A stretch of 64,000 bases of DNA. Source: Nymphaea colorata. Its lineage: Eukaryota; Streptophyta; Magnoliopsida; Nymphaeales; Nymphaeaceae. The position numbers and the translations under genes were made by a program. Below the pieces are notes generated by a model, which saw only the letters and a program-made list of their open reading frames with translations, was not told where the DNA came from and did no database searches. The stretch lies in contig NC_045150.1 in assembly GCF_008831285.2 (NCBI RefSeq), forward strand, positions 1,812,001 through 1,876,000, in the 5' to 3' direction. This document shows positions 33,561 to 46,129 of the stretch, one piece after another (position 1 is the stretch's first letter; every line of letters begins with the position of its first letter).

Positions 33561-36298
33561 ATTATGATTCAGCTCCTCTATGACCCACACGTCTACCCTT
33601 ATTAGGGTATTGGCTAAACTTGGCTAGGGTTTAAATATGACATGACTAAGGTTTGTCTTTAGCCTAACTAGAGTATAAATTTATCCGGACTAAGGTTCAA
33701 ACTTATGAACATAATTGTAGACTCAATATTAAGTCTTCGTTAAGATATTGAGAGAAAACTATGGTCTTGAGAGAAAACTATGGTTTTAGGCTGGTTTAAT
33801 ACTAAGGATCAAATCTCAATTATTAATGAATCTAGTTTGAAATAGGCTGGTTTGAAAATGTGCATTTGAAAATTATAATTTTAAAATTTGTATTTTCATA
33901 TAATCCACGTATGGGATATTGCCAAATATGTACAGTTGATGACATTAACTTGACTAATATGAAACCTGAATCTATGTGTAAATCAATGATACATTACAAA
34001 AGCAAGCTACATAGAACTACATAATTAACCTCATTTGTAAAAATAAGACCAAGCAAAACAAATACATGAATGATATGATATTTTGAAAAAAATATTGAAT
34101 TTAAATTAAAAATAGGGCTTTCTCTTGATAAATCAAGCTTAATGATAAGGGTATATTGCTATAAGCTCATTCAAAATCCTAATTTCATAAAGTGAAGTCC
34201 AAATGCAAAATTTTTGAAACAATGCACACTTAACGATGCATGAATACAACTAATCAACTAAATGTATTCTAAAACCATAAAATGATGATCCACATGATTA
34301 AACATGTCAATTTTAGGAATTTTATAAAAAAAGTAAAAAAGTTTAAGTTAAACATAAAAATCGGATAAAAACTCTCTATGTGGGAAACAAAAATTTCATT
34401 GTCCTAGAAAATTGCTATTCGTTATCTGTAACTAATTTGATTGGTCCAAAAAGATAGGAAAATGTCATCCACTTTTCATGAAGTTTTGAGTGATGGATCT
34501 CCATATATCAGATAATCTGTTTCAAGAGATAAATCAGAAAAATATGTTTTCTACAGAAAAATATTAAGCAAGAAATCTAATGCAGAAAACAGATTTTCTG
34601 TAGAAAATATAGCAGAAAACAATTTTACTACTATGACTTTTGTACGACTCGAAACATATTTAAACAATCTAGATTGACTTTAAATTTGGACTGTAGAATT
34701 TTTGGCATAATAGAAAATCAATAAGATTTAGTAGATCCATAAAATAATCAGAGGTGAAAAGTTAATGATATTCAAAGTTGCTACAAAAGTCACAATTTAC
34801 AGACAAAGTGAAAAATTTGACCAAGTACTAGAAAATAGTGAAATAGTTTAATAACCCATGCTGCATGAAAGAAAAAGTTAATGAAATGATATCCAATGGT
34901 TATGAAGCTTGATATACTTACTCTCTATATATATCAAGCTTCCAATTAAATTGAATTTTTCTATAAAGGTTTTATCGACAAAAAGACATGAACTCAAAAA
35001 TATGTGCTATTAACTCAAAAACAGGAAAATAGAAAATAATTCAAATCACAAACTTTCTCAAAGTAAAAAACATATCAAAATTGTATGGATTGATATACAT
35101 TTTATCTGTAATCTCTCCATATATCAAAAATCTATAGAACTTGAAAACACAAGAAAAGACCTACAAATTAGAATTACGCATCTAACAAGTTAATACAAAA
35201 AACTTGAAAAACAAAAATTTTGTGGAAAAGATCAAGTTATTATAACAATTTCTACACAAACTTCAAAGATATGTGAAGTAGGGTTGGAAAATCCATCTTG
35301 ATATGAAATTTGTTCTAGATCTTCTTTACATTCGGCAAACCTACAACAACTTACAAATCTGAAGAAGTGAGTGGCAAAGTTACTAAAAATCATCTTTTGT
35401 GTAATGAACTATTCAAACAATGGATGTTGCAATCCTATTTGAAAGGCATATAAAACTTTGTTTTGACTAAAAATTTGAAGATAGTCCCTTGTTTTGAGGG
35501 AACTTAGAATCATTCAAGAAGTGTAACTCCACAAAAAGTATTGCATGTGCAAAATTGAGCAGAAATATTGTTTTCTGCAGAGTTTTGCAAAAAACTGCAA
35601 AAAAAAGATATCAAACCAAAATGTTGAATTAAGGGGACAAATGAACATAAATCACATATAATTTATGTGAAGGAACTAGACACCTACAGTAAACTCTTTG
35701 TTTTTCAAGAACTCAATTTGGACCTTTGGACTGAGAGAACTAAGTAATTAACCTAAGAAAATTTCAGGATTTAGTTATGTCAAAAATTTGGGATAGAAAA
35801 ACTAGTTCATAAAATTGACATGATGGAGAGGTCAAATCCTAATAAAAATGCACAAAAATTAGTACGCAACACTAGACAATCCACAAAACCAGGTTTTTTT
35901 ACAGATTGCAAAAACAATATATGGTTTGAGGGATATTGTCATTTGAAGTTAGGCAAAATCAAGCTTATGACAGCAAGTTCGATTTTGTCCTAACTTAAAA
36001 TTTAACATCTCTTAAACTATATTTTATTGAAAATACCCAAATATGATGAAATTAATCATCACATAAATCAATCAACTAATTACATTATAACTAAAAGAGA
36101 AATAAAATTGCATCTAAGAACTTAAATCAAACTAAACACAAATTTAAATCAAGCAAAACAAGTACGTATGCATGGAGATAAAGAAGTACGTGCATGTGCA
36201 TGTGCATTGTGATTTATGTAAAATAAAAAAAGGCTAATGAAGAACAAAGGGATGTGGAAGAGAAGGATGATGTTCACGTGAGATCCATAGAAAAAAAT

Positions 36299-36335
<37 letters not shown>

Positions 36336-36780
36336 TAACTAGAGGGAGATAAAAAGAGAGAGAGAGAGAGGGAGTAAGCGAGAGAGAAATCGTGTCATCT
36401 TTTTTCTTCATTTTCCCTTGCTGTTCCATGTCCAAATTCTTTGGAAATTTCTTATAAAACCTTATAAAAGCATGTCAAAGATGGAGAATCTATGTTAGCA
36501 AAAGAACAAGAAATCAACTAAGTAAAACAAGAGAGACATGAGAACACTTACCTTAGAAAGAACGCCAAAGAAAGGGAATATAGGGGTTGGACGACCCCTA
36601 GCCCCTGTTTATAATGATTTTGTTCGATATTCAGGCAATTTCAACCAATTAGAATGTTAGAAAGTTAAAACAAGGATTGATGTGGTGTTAGATAGATTAA
36701 TAGTGAAGATTTGTTGCAAATGGATCAAGGGCCCACATTTTAACAAATAATATTGATTTGTGAAATAATGTGCAAGAAAA
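33561..36780. other. AT-rich stretch without genes
   Basis: No coding region recognised on either strand. It contains repeated CAGAAAA and TTTTCTGCAGA wording (34500-34625 and 35560-35600) and (AG)n tracts near 36.3 kb. It may be the interior of a non-coding LTR element, but no LTR pair was identified. Confidence 0.4.
36310..36389. repeat. (AG)n microsatellite, two tracts
   Basis: AG runs at about 36310-36335 and 36354-36370, with a degenerate continuation. Confidence 0.95.
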
Positions 36781-36782
36781 TA

Positions 36783-37208
36783 GGTGTGGGGGATACTCCT
36801 TCCTCTTTTTCTCTTGTACTCTCCTTCTGGTGTGATTATGGGCGATACTCCTTCCTCTTTCTCTCATGTACTCTCCTATATATTAAGGTGTATCTTCTGG
36901 TGTGATTATGGGCGATACTCCTTCCTCTTTTTCTCTTGTACTCTCCTTCTGGTGTGATTATGGGCGATACTCCTTTCTCTTTCTCTCATGTACTCTCCTA
37001 TATATTAAGGTGTATCTTCTGGTGTGATTATGGGCGATACTCCTTCCTCTTTCTCCCTTGTATTCTCCTATATATTAAGGTGTATTTTCAAAAAATGATG
37101 AACAACAAAGCCTGCCCTTCCTCTTGTAGACGTAAGCAATGTAAGCCGAACAACTTTATCTCATGTTATTGGTACTCTAATTTTTTTTATCTAGTCAAAA
37201 ACATAAGA
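36783..37208 (+). repeat. 5' LTR with tandem amplification
   Basis: Five units begin GGTGTGATTATGGGCGATAC or a close variant, at 36783, 36829, 36899, 36951 and 37021. Lengths alternate 46-52 and 70 bases, giving a 122-base higher-order repeat. The 70-base units contain TATATATTAAGG (TATATATT at 36877, 36999 and 37069), a possible TATA box. The 3' LTR has one unit. The outer part of the LTR is missing. Confidence 0.88.
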
Positions 37209-37260
37209 CACATGAGGTTGCTAGCTACCCGAAGAATGTTGGCATTGATTCAAACAACAA

Positions 37261-38100
37261 CATGCTGAAAATAACCATGATGGCTTTGAATGGCTCAAAC
37301 TACTCAAGCTGGGTAAAAGCTGCCTGCCTTTTTTTGAGTGGATGCTCCTTGGTGGGATATATCAATGGCAACAATGTTCAACTGAGAAAATTAATTCATC
37401 AATATCAAAAATAGCAGTCCAAGAATTGCATGGAAATGTCTTAATTAATTAACTCCTTGGATTCCTTTATTTCAAACCTATTTGTATTCCAAGAAATGAC
37501 TAAGGATGTACAAGAAAATTTGAAGGAGTCATATGGAGAGCAAAATAACCTTGCTCATATTTATGAACTTAAATTTGAAATTGCTAATCTTTCATTAGAT
37601 GAAAAGTATATTTCTCTTTATCTTGGTAAGCTTCACGGTCTATATGATGAGATGTTGCAGTACAGTCCCGCCATGCCTGATCCTTAAATCTACAAATAGA
37701 GGATGGAGGAAAACAAAGCTTTCAAGGTCTTAGCTTGTCACGAGGAAGACTAAGAAAGTGTCTATAGTCAAATCCTAATGTCGTCTCCTTTAACAAACTT
37801 AACATGGTTTGCCAAGCCGTTATACGTGAAGTAGCATGGAAAAAGGTTATGAACTCTTAAAAAAATCTGAAACTAGGGAAGAGAATCAAGAGAACATGAC
37901 CCATTACACTCAAGGAGATAAAAAATAAAAAATAAAACATCAAAACAGTGGAATGAGCTCTCAAAAAATCATGAAAAAATGAGATGCACTCACTGCAAGT
38001 ATGCTGGTCACACTTGGGAAAGATGTTGAGAACTTGTTGGCAGGCCATCCAGAGAAAAACCACCATCTCCAAAGTAGTTTGATGTTGCCTACCTTGTCAC
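37261..38100 (+). pseudogene. Copia gag and zinc knuckle
   Basis: Begins MALNGSNYSSWVKAACLFL with LVGYINGNN. An open stretch at 37457-37687 reads MTKDVQENLKESYGEQNN, IYELKFEIANLSLDEKYI and LGKLHGLYDEMLQYSP, the UBN2 gag core. A knuckle CTHCKYAGHTWERC lies at about 37988-38030 and fits CX2CX4HX4C; a stop follows the last Cys. Confidence 0.88.
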
Positions 38101-38189
38101 TAAGGATGATTTGAATTTTTTTTTTCAAAGTTTGTCAAAACCAATTTCATATCTTTCATGCCAGTTAGAAGTTCATCTAAAGGTAATCA

Positions 38190-39130
38190 CAGTGCCCATA
38201 TTACCACACTAAAAAATTATGAGTGGGTTGTTGACTTTGGAGCCACCGATCACATGACCAGTGAGAGCTCCTTTTTGACAAACCAGGCAAGAATGAAAAT
38301 AAGCATGTGTTCCTGCTGATGACAATCCTATTGTTTTAATGGACATTAGAAAATTTGATTTTTCAAAAAAAAAAAAAAACTTATAATGTACTATATGTTC
38401 TCGAGATAACTACAAGTTTGTTATTGGTTAGCAAGATAACCAAATCACTTACTACTTGACTATTTTTTACTCAAAGACTGACATTTCAAGACCTGGCCTT
38501 GATGAAGGTGATTGGTAGGCACCATGAGTAGGTGGTGTGTGCTTGATTGAGGTGGCATCAGCCTTCTTCCTTGTGAATAACAAAATAAAAGAATACGAGT
38601 ACCACACGTAATGCACTCCAGACTTGGTCACATTTCAAACCGAAGCATGAAATGACTCATTCCTAAACTTAGCATTGAAAGTCGGGTGTGTGATGTATGC
38701 AAATTCTCAAAGTCAACCAGGTTACCTTTTGGATCCTTTATTGAAAGATCTAGTGAAACTTTGAACTTGTTCATTCTAATGTATGGGACCAGCCCCCGAA
38801 GAATCTTATGTTAATTTTAGCTTTCATTGATTATAAAACTCATATAACATGGATCCATTTTTGATAGAATAGGAGTGAAGTCTGCAAAACCTTTGAAGAT
38901 TTTTATTTCATAATTAATACTCAATATGGAGTGAAAATCAAAACATTCTATTAGAATACATGAATGAAGTTTTTAAAAATCTTATGAAAAAAAGGGATTC
39001 AACCACAATACTCTTTGTACTGGAACTCCACAACAAAATGAAGTTGTAGAACAAAAAATCCGAAACTCTTTAATGTAGCCCAGTTTCTCATGTTATACAT
39101 GAGCGTCCCACACTTTTTGGGACTGGTAAT
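38190..39130 (+). pseudogene. Copia protease and partial integrase
   Basis: Protease reads EWVVDFGATDHMTSESSF near 38222-38275; the catalytic DSGA has Phe for Ser. The pre-integrase part reads LTFQDLALMKVIGRHHE at 38480. The integrase part shows FVHS-like and CMGPAPEESYVNF wording near 38790 and TPQQNEVVEQKIRNSLM near 39023-39075, the standard PQQNGVAERK block. Many stops. Confidence 0.78.
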
Positions 39131-39429
39131 GTTGGTGTTCCATGTTAGTTTGCAGGTTTCAAATTCCAGAATTGATGGCAATATTCTCATTTAGGTTCTT
39201 GTAAAAAGATATGTGTCTATTAACACCTCAAGGATTTTGGATGTAAATGCTATGCACACATTCAAGAAAGATTCAGAAATAAGTTTGAGAAAGGGCCGCG
39301 AAATGCATTTTTTTAATGCTCTAGTAAAAAAAAGCTGCAAGTGTTTTGAGCCCACTTCAAAAAGGTCATTAATCAGGTTGACTGCCACTTTGTTAGAGAA
39401 AAATTGAAGAAAGCATTATTTACATTCTT

Positions 39430-39552
39430 TATGCCAAAAGTGAGTTGCAATCGGCTGATACTTTTACAGAAAGCCTTGGAAAGAAAAGACATCAATTCAT
39501 GACAAACAAGGTGGGCTACATTAACGTATATGCTCCAACTTGAAGGGGAGAC
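39430..39552 (+). pseudogene. Copia RNase H tail and polypurine tract
   Basis: LQSADTFTESLGKKRHQFMT and KVGYINVYAPT match the end of Copia RNase H (QLADIFTKxL). GAAGGGGAGAC at about 39542-39552 is the polypurine tract. Confidence 0.8.
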
Positions 39553-39893
39553 TATTGCTTATTATTTGGAGAAAGGTGTTTATCCTTCCTTTATGGATAG
39601 ATATTGTTGTTGGAGAGATATCTATTATCTAGCAGGAGGCAAACTGTTGTGCGGTTGCTATTTCTTTGGAGATTTACTTCCTTAATTATTGGGCTGAAGA
39701 TCTGGTGTGAATGTGGACGATACTCCTTCCTGTTTCAATTTTGTATTCTATTACTATACATGAAGGTGTATTTTGAAAAGATGTTGAATAACAGATTGTG
39801 CCCATTCTCCTGTGGGTGTAGGCAATGAATGCCAAACCACATCATCACTAGTGTTATTGATGCTCTGCTTTTTATCTAGTGAAAAACATAACA
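39553..39893 (+). repeat. 3' LTR of the plus-strand Copia
   Basis: Runs from TATTGCTTATT after the polypurine tract to AACATAACA. The expected TG start appears as TA. It carries a single copy of the unit that is amplified in the 5' LTR. Confidence 0.75.
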
Positions 39894-42424
39894 GTATCAT
39901 TACCCAAAAGTTTACTAGGGTGAAGCACGACCATGCCTTGGTAGGGTATAGAGTACCTCAGTCATGACTTAGCAGTTCTAATCGTAAGATAGTTTTGAAG
40001 AGGATCAGTGTCAAACAAAGGAGATTGTGGCTCTTCTAAGGGCCTAGGTTAAACTGATAGTGTAAAGAACTGCTGCAATAGTCTGTACAACATGCTGGCT
40101 CACTTGATCAGGGAGGCTAGGTGTTGCCAAGAAGAAATGAAAGGTTTCACCGAATAATTGTGTACAACAATGATAGATGAGTGTAGCATGGGGTAAGGAT
40201 GGAGAAGTTGTTGGAGACACTTGAGAGAGGCTGAACACAGTATGGTGGGAGGGGGACTGGTATGCAAGTGTAATGAGACTGGTGGGAGGGGCAGCAACCT
40301 TCAGCTGATCCTAGGAGAGCCTAGCTAAGGGGATGCTGGCAACATGTGGCAACTTAGGAATCTCCTTCTAGCAAGATACTAAAGCTGCATTCAAGCTTTC
40401 CTTCAGGTATGGGAAGTCAGCTTACCTGGGGCTGGTTGCATGATAGTTAACCACTTGCATGGGCTAGACTTGTTCGACACTGGAGGGAATTGTGTAACAA
40501 TTTCAAAATAGAGACAGTTTGGGGAAGAAAGCAATTCAATTCCTTATGCCATGATAACATGTAATTGTTACAAGGAAGCTGTTAAACAGGGAGCTCTAGA
40601 AACTTCCCAACCTTTTCTGAAGTGACAAACTGTGTAAAATCTGAAATAAAATCAAATTGCTAAAAGCGTGGGCATTCTCATGCTTTATACTGAAACCAAA
40701 TGTTGAAACCAAAATAAAAGCAAGTTGAGGAAACTTTCTAATTGTGGTGCCAAAAAATTTCCCTTAAGTTATTTAAATGATATCAAATGGAAGGATGTTT
40801 ATCTCTTGAATTGGCACAAATCTTTGGTGTGGCAATCTGACTCCATGCAAGTGGTAGCTATCGTGAAATCCTTATGGGTCCTTTGGTTATGTGCACTACT
40901 CGAACACTCACAGAATAAGGAAGATGATATGCGGCTTGTCATCTTCCAAAATAAGTAGGCCAAAATGGGCCCATGCACCGAAGAAAATATCCGAGAACTT
41001 TTTCACCCTTGCGGCAATTTAGGCGAGTGCTCGCCTAGTGCGAGCTTGCACCACAAAGCCCATGCTATACAGTATTGCCATTTTGGGCATGCAAGCGTGG
41101 GTTGTGCTGACATAAGGGTGGGGGTAAGTTTTGATGCTTGCACACAACTTTTGGCAGAACCCTTAATTGGGGAAGCATGTTTGTTAGTGCTATTCAGGTC
41201 TGGTCTATTTGTGTTAGTTCACTCGGTTTGGACCTGGCCTATTGGAGTAGGATACCCACGGCAACTATCAGAGTGTGCTCATACTTGCCTTGCTCGGTTG
41301 GTGCTGTTACATGCACATGAGTTGCCTCGTTTCATTGTTGTGCACATGCATACTTCACTCAGCTTGGATTAGACTATCCAATGGGCGTGGAAAAGGTGCA
41401 CACCTAGGTGGAACTGCATCAAACACCCATGAGGTTCTGTTTTTGAAGGTTAAGACTAAGTCTGTTTTTTATTATATTAATCACGACATGGCATCAATAT
41501 GCTAAAATGTCATGGCTCGCTTTTCCTTGATGTGAAACTACTTGATCACATTTATTTCGAACAAGTTGACTTTCATATGTAGAGGTCTTCACTTGTGCCA
41601 TATTATGAAGGATTGAAAGATTACTTTTACTGACGATTTTCCTTTAGTCACATGGCTAGATATTGTAAAAAGGAAAAATGTTTTGATTATTTTCTGAAAC
41701 TTTATATTATAGTTCAGCAATTGCAAAATAAAAAGTTCAAGACTAACAATGAGATACTCTGCATGAGAAGTTTAAAAGTGTCTGATTGTGCATAAAAAAT
41801 GCAAAATGATGTTGTTGAGCAGTACTATTTTCATATATTAGGAGACAAGATACCTTTTACTCTAAAAGGGTATTCTTCTAATAGACAGAAGCTTCAATAG
41901 AGAGCCACCAAGTGCATTTTCATTGTTTATGCATCTTCTATAAAAGATATTACCTCTATAACGTCTTAATCGGAAAACTCAAGTAAGGTTAATTTGATGC
42001 AAATAAACCATTTGTGAAGGAAAGGGAAAGAACTTCAAGGGAAGGAAGCCCAAAAACTACAATTTGTTTTCCGTAACTTAAATCTAGAAGATGAGTTAAG
42101 TGAATATGATTTGTTTTTAGTTGCTTTGCTTCTGTAGTTGCCGTCTCTTCATGTTAACATTAATATCTGTTTGAAAGCAATGAAAAAGTACAGGAATGGA
42201 ACAGTACATTTTTAAATTTTCTTTTATATATATATATACATATATATACATGAAAATTGAAATAAACCAGCTACCAGATATTGTTCGGATGATTAAATAA
42301 TTAAATCCACCAACAAAAAACACCATAAATTGTCACTAAAAAATCAAAGGTTATAATATACTTTTAGCAGCGGTTTTAAAAAATTTTGTCATTCGACAGC
42401 ATTTTGTAGCTGGCTGATTTCAAT

Positions 42425-42465
<41 letters not shown>

Positions 42466-43040
42466 TGAATGGTGACGTTGGCTATCTAGAGTGACACAAG
42501 CATCTAATCATGGTTGTTTTCTTATGCAATTGGACGGTAGAGTGAAAAATATAGAGAAGAAGGTGAAAACTATTACTAAAAGTTTCATCACATTTTTCTC
42601 ATTGTTTTTCTCTTATCCATCCTAATCCGATCGCTGGGCAACTCTGAAAAGCTAGAGTCACAATCAACATATATATATATATACAAAATTGACCCATTTT
42701 TCAAAATCTATCAAAAAGAAAGTTTTCTAGATTTTATTTCACAAATATGCGTGAATGTAATTGAATGAGTTGAAGTGAGCCCATGCATATATTGGCACAC
42801 TCTATTTATGGTGTAGGGTAAGTCTATGTGAGCAAGTGTGAGATATCTGAGTAAGTGAGCCGATGCATATATTTGCAATCATGAACCATAAGCTTAGTTG
42901 AGGCCACCATTGTCATCGCAACAGATATAGCACCTTAATCACCCCAATTTTTTCAAAAGTCTATGTTCAACTTTTTTTAACATTTTATGATGAATTTGCA
43001 ACAAATTTCAGGGACTTTTAGCCTTCAACGCTTCAAGTTC
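39894..43040. other. No gene recognised
   Basis: 39894-40620 and 40960-41420 are somewhat GC-richer, but no frame shows a known protein. Microsatellites (TA)n lie at about 42225-42250 and (AT)n at 42429-42462. Confidence 0.4.
42429..42462. repeat. (AT)17 microsatellite
   Basis: Uninterrupted AT dinucleotides. Confidence 0.97.
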
Positions 43041-43049
43041 TCTTGATTT

Positions 43050-43740
43050 TGATGAACTTTTCCTTCGACTTGTACATAATTCAGATTAAACACAAGCTCA
43101 ACCCCAACTTAGACTTGTACATAATTCAGATTCAATTTAGAAATGGATCCCATCCAAAAACTCATATAGAGACCCAATATCTCAACTTTAGATCCCAAAT
43201 AGGTTTCTTGATCCATATTCAGATCCAGATTCAATGCCTGCTTTAAATTAAAAAATGATTCATAGATCTAGATTTGGAACGAGATTCTAGCTCTAGATCC
43301 ATAATTGATCCTTTGATCCATAACTAGATCCAAATCCAAGCTCTAGGTTCAAAACTAAGCACATGATTTAGATTCATATCCAAATCAGGCATTTAGACCA
43401 AAAGCATAATTCTTTTATCTGAAACCAGAACCAAAATATAATGTTAGATCCAAATGGGATCCAATTCCATGTTTATATCTCAAGCCACATCAAAATCTGA
43501 TATGCAGACCAAATATGAGATTTAGACTAAAATCTGAGATTCAAAATCCAAATATTTGATTCTATATGGATTGAGCTTTTGATCTATATCCTTGACCAGA
43601 TCTAAGCCCCAGATCCATTTTTAGATCTAACTCCACTTTCGAGATCCAAATACATTGCTTGTATCCATTTGTAGTGCCAACCACCATTGACCGGCTTCGG
43701 TATTTGGATCTGGTTTGGACTCGAATCCAAGTTGCAGACC
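43050..43740 (+). repeat. GATCCAAAT-rich block 3
   Basis: Dense recurrences of AGATCCA, GATCCATA and GATCCAAAT, same orientation as blocks 1 and 2. Like block 1 it is followed by a GC-richer tail with GGCTAGGCTTGGC wording (43960-44100). Confidence 0.62.
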
Positions 43741-44279
43741 TTACCCAATGACGAAGACATTATGGTCATTTCTTAAAACATGATTGATTTTTTTTCAAAA
43801 TTCTAAAAATATGCTTAAATTTTCCAAAATATCCTTGAATTTCTGAAATAACCTTGATTTTCTTGAAATATCATGTTTTCCAAAAAATAGCTTTTTTTTT
43901 GTCAAAAAAATGCCAAAATGCCTTTGTTTTTTCCTGTCTTCGTAGTCCCATAGTTGATGTGGCAGGCTGACCCCATTAGGCCGTACTTGGTGTGGCCGGA
44001 CTAGCTATGACCCTAGTAGGCTAGGCTTGGCTTGGCTTGCGGCTGCTCAGAATGGGTTTTTTTAAGCCTGCCACTCGCCAGGCGTAGGGGTTGGGACAGT
44101 TAAACTCCTCGTCATCTCTATTTTTGTTTAGATTTGACCTTATTAGTATAATTATGTTATTTTAAAGCAAAATAATGATTAAAAAATAGATAATTGCACT
44201 TTAAAAAGTCGATAATGTCTTCGGTTCTCTGGGGGTTAAGGGCCTTCTTTAAAGCTTGAGAAGAATAACCGACACAAGT

Positions 44280-44618
44280 ATTTTATTTTAATCTTCTTCT
44301 CTATCAACTTAATATGGCTCTATTTTTTTAATAATTTCTCTCTCCTCTTAATCTTTCTTCTTTTATTTCTTTATCACTTACTTCTCACATTTTTCTATCT
44401 CACCTTCTCCCTCATATTTATTTTTCTCTTTCATTTCTTTCTTTCTCTACTTTTCTCTCTTTTCATGTCCCTTTCTATTTTCTTTCTTTTTAATTTTTTC
44501 TTTCTCTATCTGTCTTAAATATCCCTTTTTAAATTTGTCTCTTTGTCTCTCTGCTTAATCTATCTCTAATTCTCTCTTTTAATCTCTATTTAAAATTTCT
44601 TCTTGTATCTCTCTTCAA

Positions 44619-44683
<65 letters not shown>

Positions 44684-44930
44684 TCCATCTCTCTTTTTCT
44701 TGTCTCTCTCTTTCTACTTCTTTCTCTTTCTCACATTTTTAAATGCTCATGCCTTTCCCTTTTTAACTTGTGTTTCTCCCAACTCTCTCTCATTTTTAAC
44801 TTCTCTCTCCCTCTCTTGTCTCCCCTTTTATTTTTCTTTCTAGCTCTATTTCTCTTTTTCTCTCTTGGCTACTCTCTCTCCCATTTATCTTTCTTTTCTT
44901 GGTTTTTTTTATTTGTCTAGCTCTCTAGCT
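44280..44930 (+). repeat. Long pyrimidine-rich tract with (TC)n(TA)n core
   Basis: About 650 bases made mostly of TCTCT, CTTTCT and TTTCTCTC words, with a pure (TC)n at about 44619-44643 and (TA)n at 44643-44682. The open frame here is an artefact of composition. Confidence 0.9.
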
Positions 44931-45109
44931 TTGGTTTTCTTGCATGGAATCCTACAAATTGATTTTTTGCTCAAATTGATCGATGATTTTATGACTAGTG
45001 ATGTAAGCAACTCGCCAGCGAGTACTTGAGGGTGGGATTTTATTTCTTATTTCTATTATTTGTTAGATTAAGACATGTCCAACTTGGGAAACAACCTACT
45101 TCAATATGT

Positions 45110-45211
45110 AAATGTTAACTTTACATGAGCATATCATTTTCAATTTTCAAATACCACTGCTGGTGAATAAAAAAACTTGAAGTAGAAAATGATGTTTCAA
45201 TACCAATAAAG
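45110..45211 (-). pseudogene. Copia reverse transcriptase, downstream fragment cut by CACTA
   Basis: On the minus strand, just outside the CACTA terminus, the frame reads IGIETSFSTSSFFIHQQWY, matching the LGIEVS...LFxSQxKY block that follows LHYF in Copia. The upstream half (ending LIHFF) lies at 62139 onward, on the far side of the CACTA. Homology fades within about 30 codons. Confidence 0.82.
45209..45211. other. Target-site duplication AAG, left copy
   Basis: Matches 62136-62138; removing the intervening element and one copy restores the Copia reading frame. Confidence 0.85.
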
Positions 45212-45560
45212 CACCACAAAAAAACCTCATCTTTGGCGCTAAAATAACGCCACTGTACATGATCTCTGGCATAAGTTTAGCACTGGACAAACCACCACTA
45301 CTCAGACTGTCACTACCATATGTTATGGCGATAAGATATAGCACCTGTGTAGCGTATATGCCCGATGCTAAATCAGTGCCACAAAAGGATCCTTCACTGG
45401 CTCGGCGTTTAGTGTAAACAATGATAGTACTGGTGCTAAGCTACTGTGTGCCAAAGTCAACTTCTTCTGTGGCACTCTTTTATCGCTGGTCTTTAATCTT
45501 CAGTGGCATTAACTGTCTCACTCCATTAATTATTTCACTTTCACCAGTGATTTTCTTTTT
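45212..45560. repeat. CACTA left terminal and subterminal repeat region
   Basis: Many short words recur in both directions: GGCGCTAAAA, TTAGCACTGG, GATGCTAAATC, GGTGCTAAGC, CAGTGGCATTAAC and GTGGCACT. Such clusters bind the element's own protein in En/Spm; here the role is inferred. Confidence 0.65.
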
Positions 45561-45741
45561 TAAATATTTTCCACTAGTCTGCTTATCCAATACATCGAGT
45601 GCAAAATAAACAAAGAAGACTAAAGGGAGTTGGACTCCCATCCCTTTTTATTTAGAAGAGATGAGATATATATGTAGAAAAACATGTGAAAACATGTGAT
45701 AGATTTTTTCAGACTTATTATCAACTGAAATTTTTGATAAA

Positions 45742-46090
45742 TCATGAAGTACATCTATAGAACGGTAGAAATAAATGTTTTACATCCCAACATGCCTCAA
45801 TCTCCCTTGCGGAGCAAAAACCGGTCAGTGAACCCCACTGCACAAACCCGTCCTCTTCTTGTATATTGTACAAAAGTCTCATGAAATTGGGGTGGCAAGA
45901 TAACTCACTTTTAACAGTAAACCTTACATCCACAAGATAAGAGTCGTAAGGCATTGTAGGATTAACATCACAATCTACGTAGTCCATACTGGTGGCTGGC
46001 ATGGAAGAAGTCCATGGTCCATCCTTGCTTTTGTCCCAAACCCAGCTATACCGGGACTCGCTATACTCAGCTTCAACTTCAAGAGGTACA
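45742..46090 (-). CDS. Open frame inside the CACTA, possibly a captured gene fragment
   Basis: Minus-strand frame open from about 46090 to 45742: VPLEVEAEYSESRYSWVWDK, then MDYVDCDVNPTMPYDSYLVD, VRFTVKSELSCHPNFMRLLY and EEDGFVQWGSLTGFC. It has protein-like composition (many Trp, Tyr and Asp) and more GC than its surroundings. I do not recognise the family. It lies near the 3' end of the CACTA, where these elements often carry host gene pieces. It could also be an exon of the element's second gene. Confidence 0.4.
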
Positions 46091-46129
46091 ATCCAAAAGT
46101 GTTTAATTTAGTTCATACTTCCAAGAAAT

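Larger units (their letters stand above)
36783..39893 (+). mobile_element. Decayed Ty1-copia retrotransposon, plus strand
   Basis: Rearranged 5' LTR (36783-37208), gag, zinc knuckle, protease, partial integrase, the tail of RNase H, polypurine tract and 3' LTR (39553-39893). Most of reverse transcriptase is missing. The two LTRs share CGATACTCCTTCCT, AAGGTGTATTTT, TTTTTATCTAGT and AAAAACATAA. No target duplication was recognised. Confidence 0.82.

Noticed and set aside
44603-44920. 105-codon Leu/Ser/Phe-rich open frame resembling a membrane protein
   Set aside because: It is produced by a pyrimidine-rich low-complexity tract.
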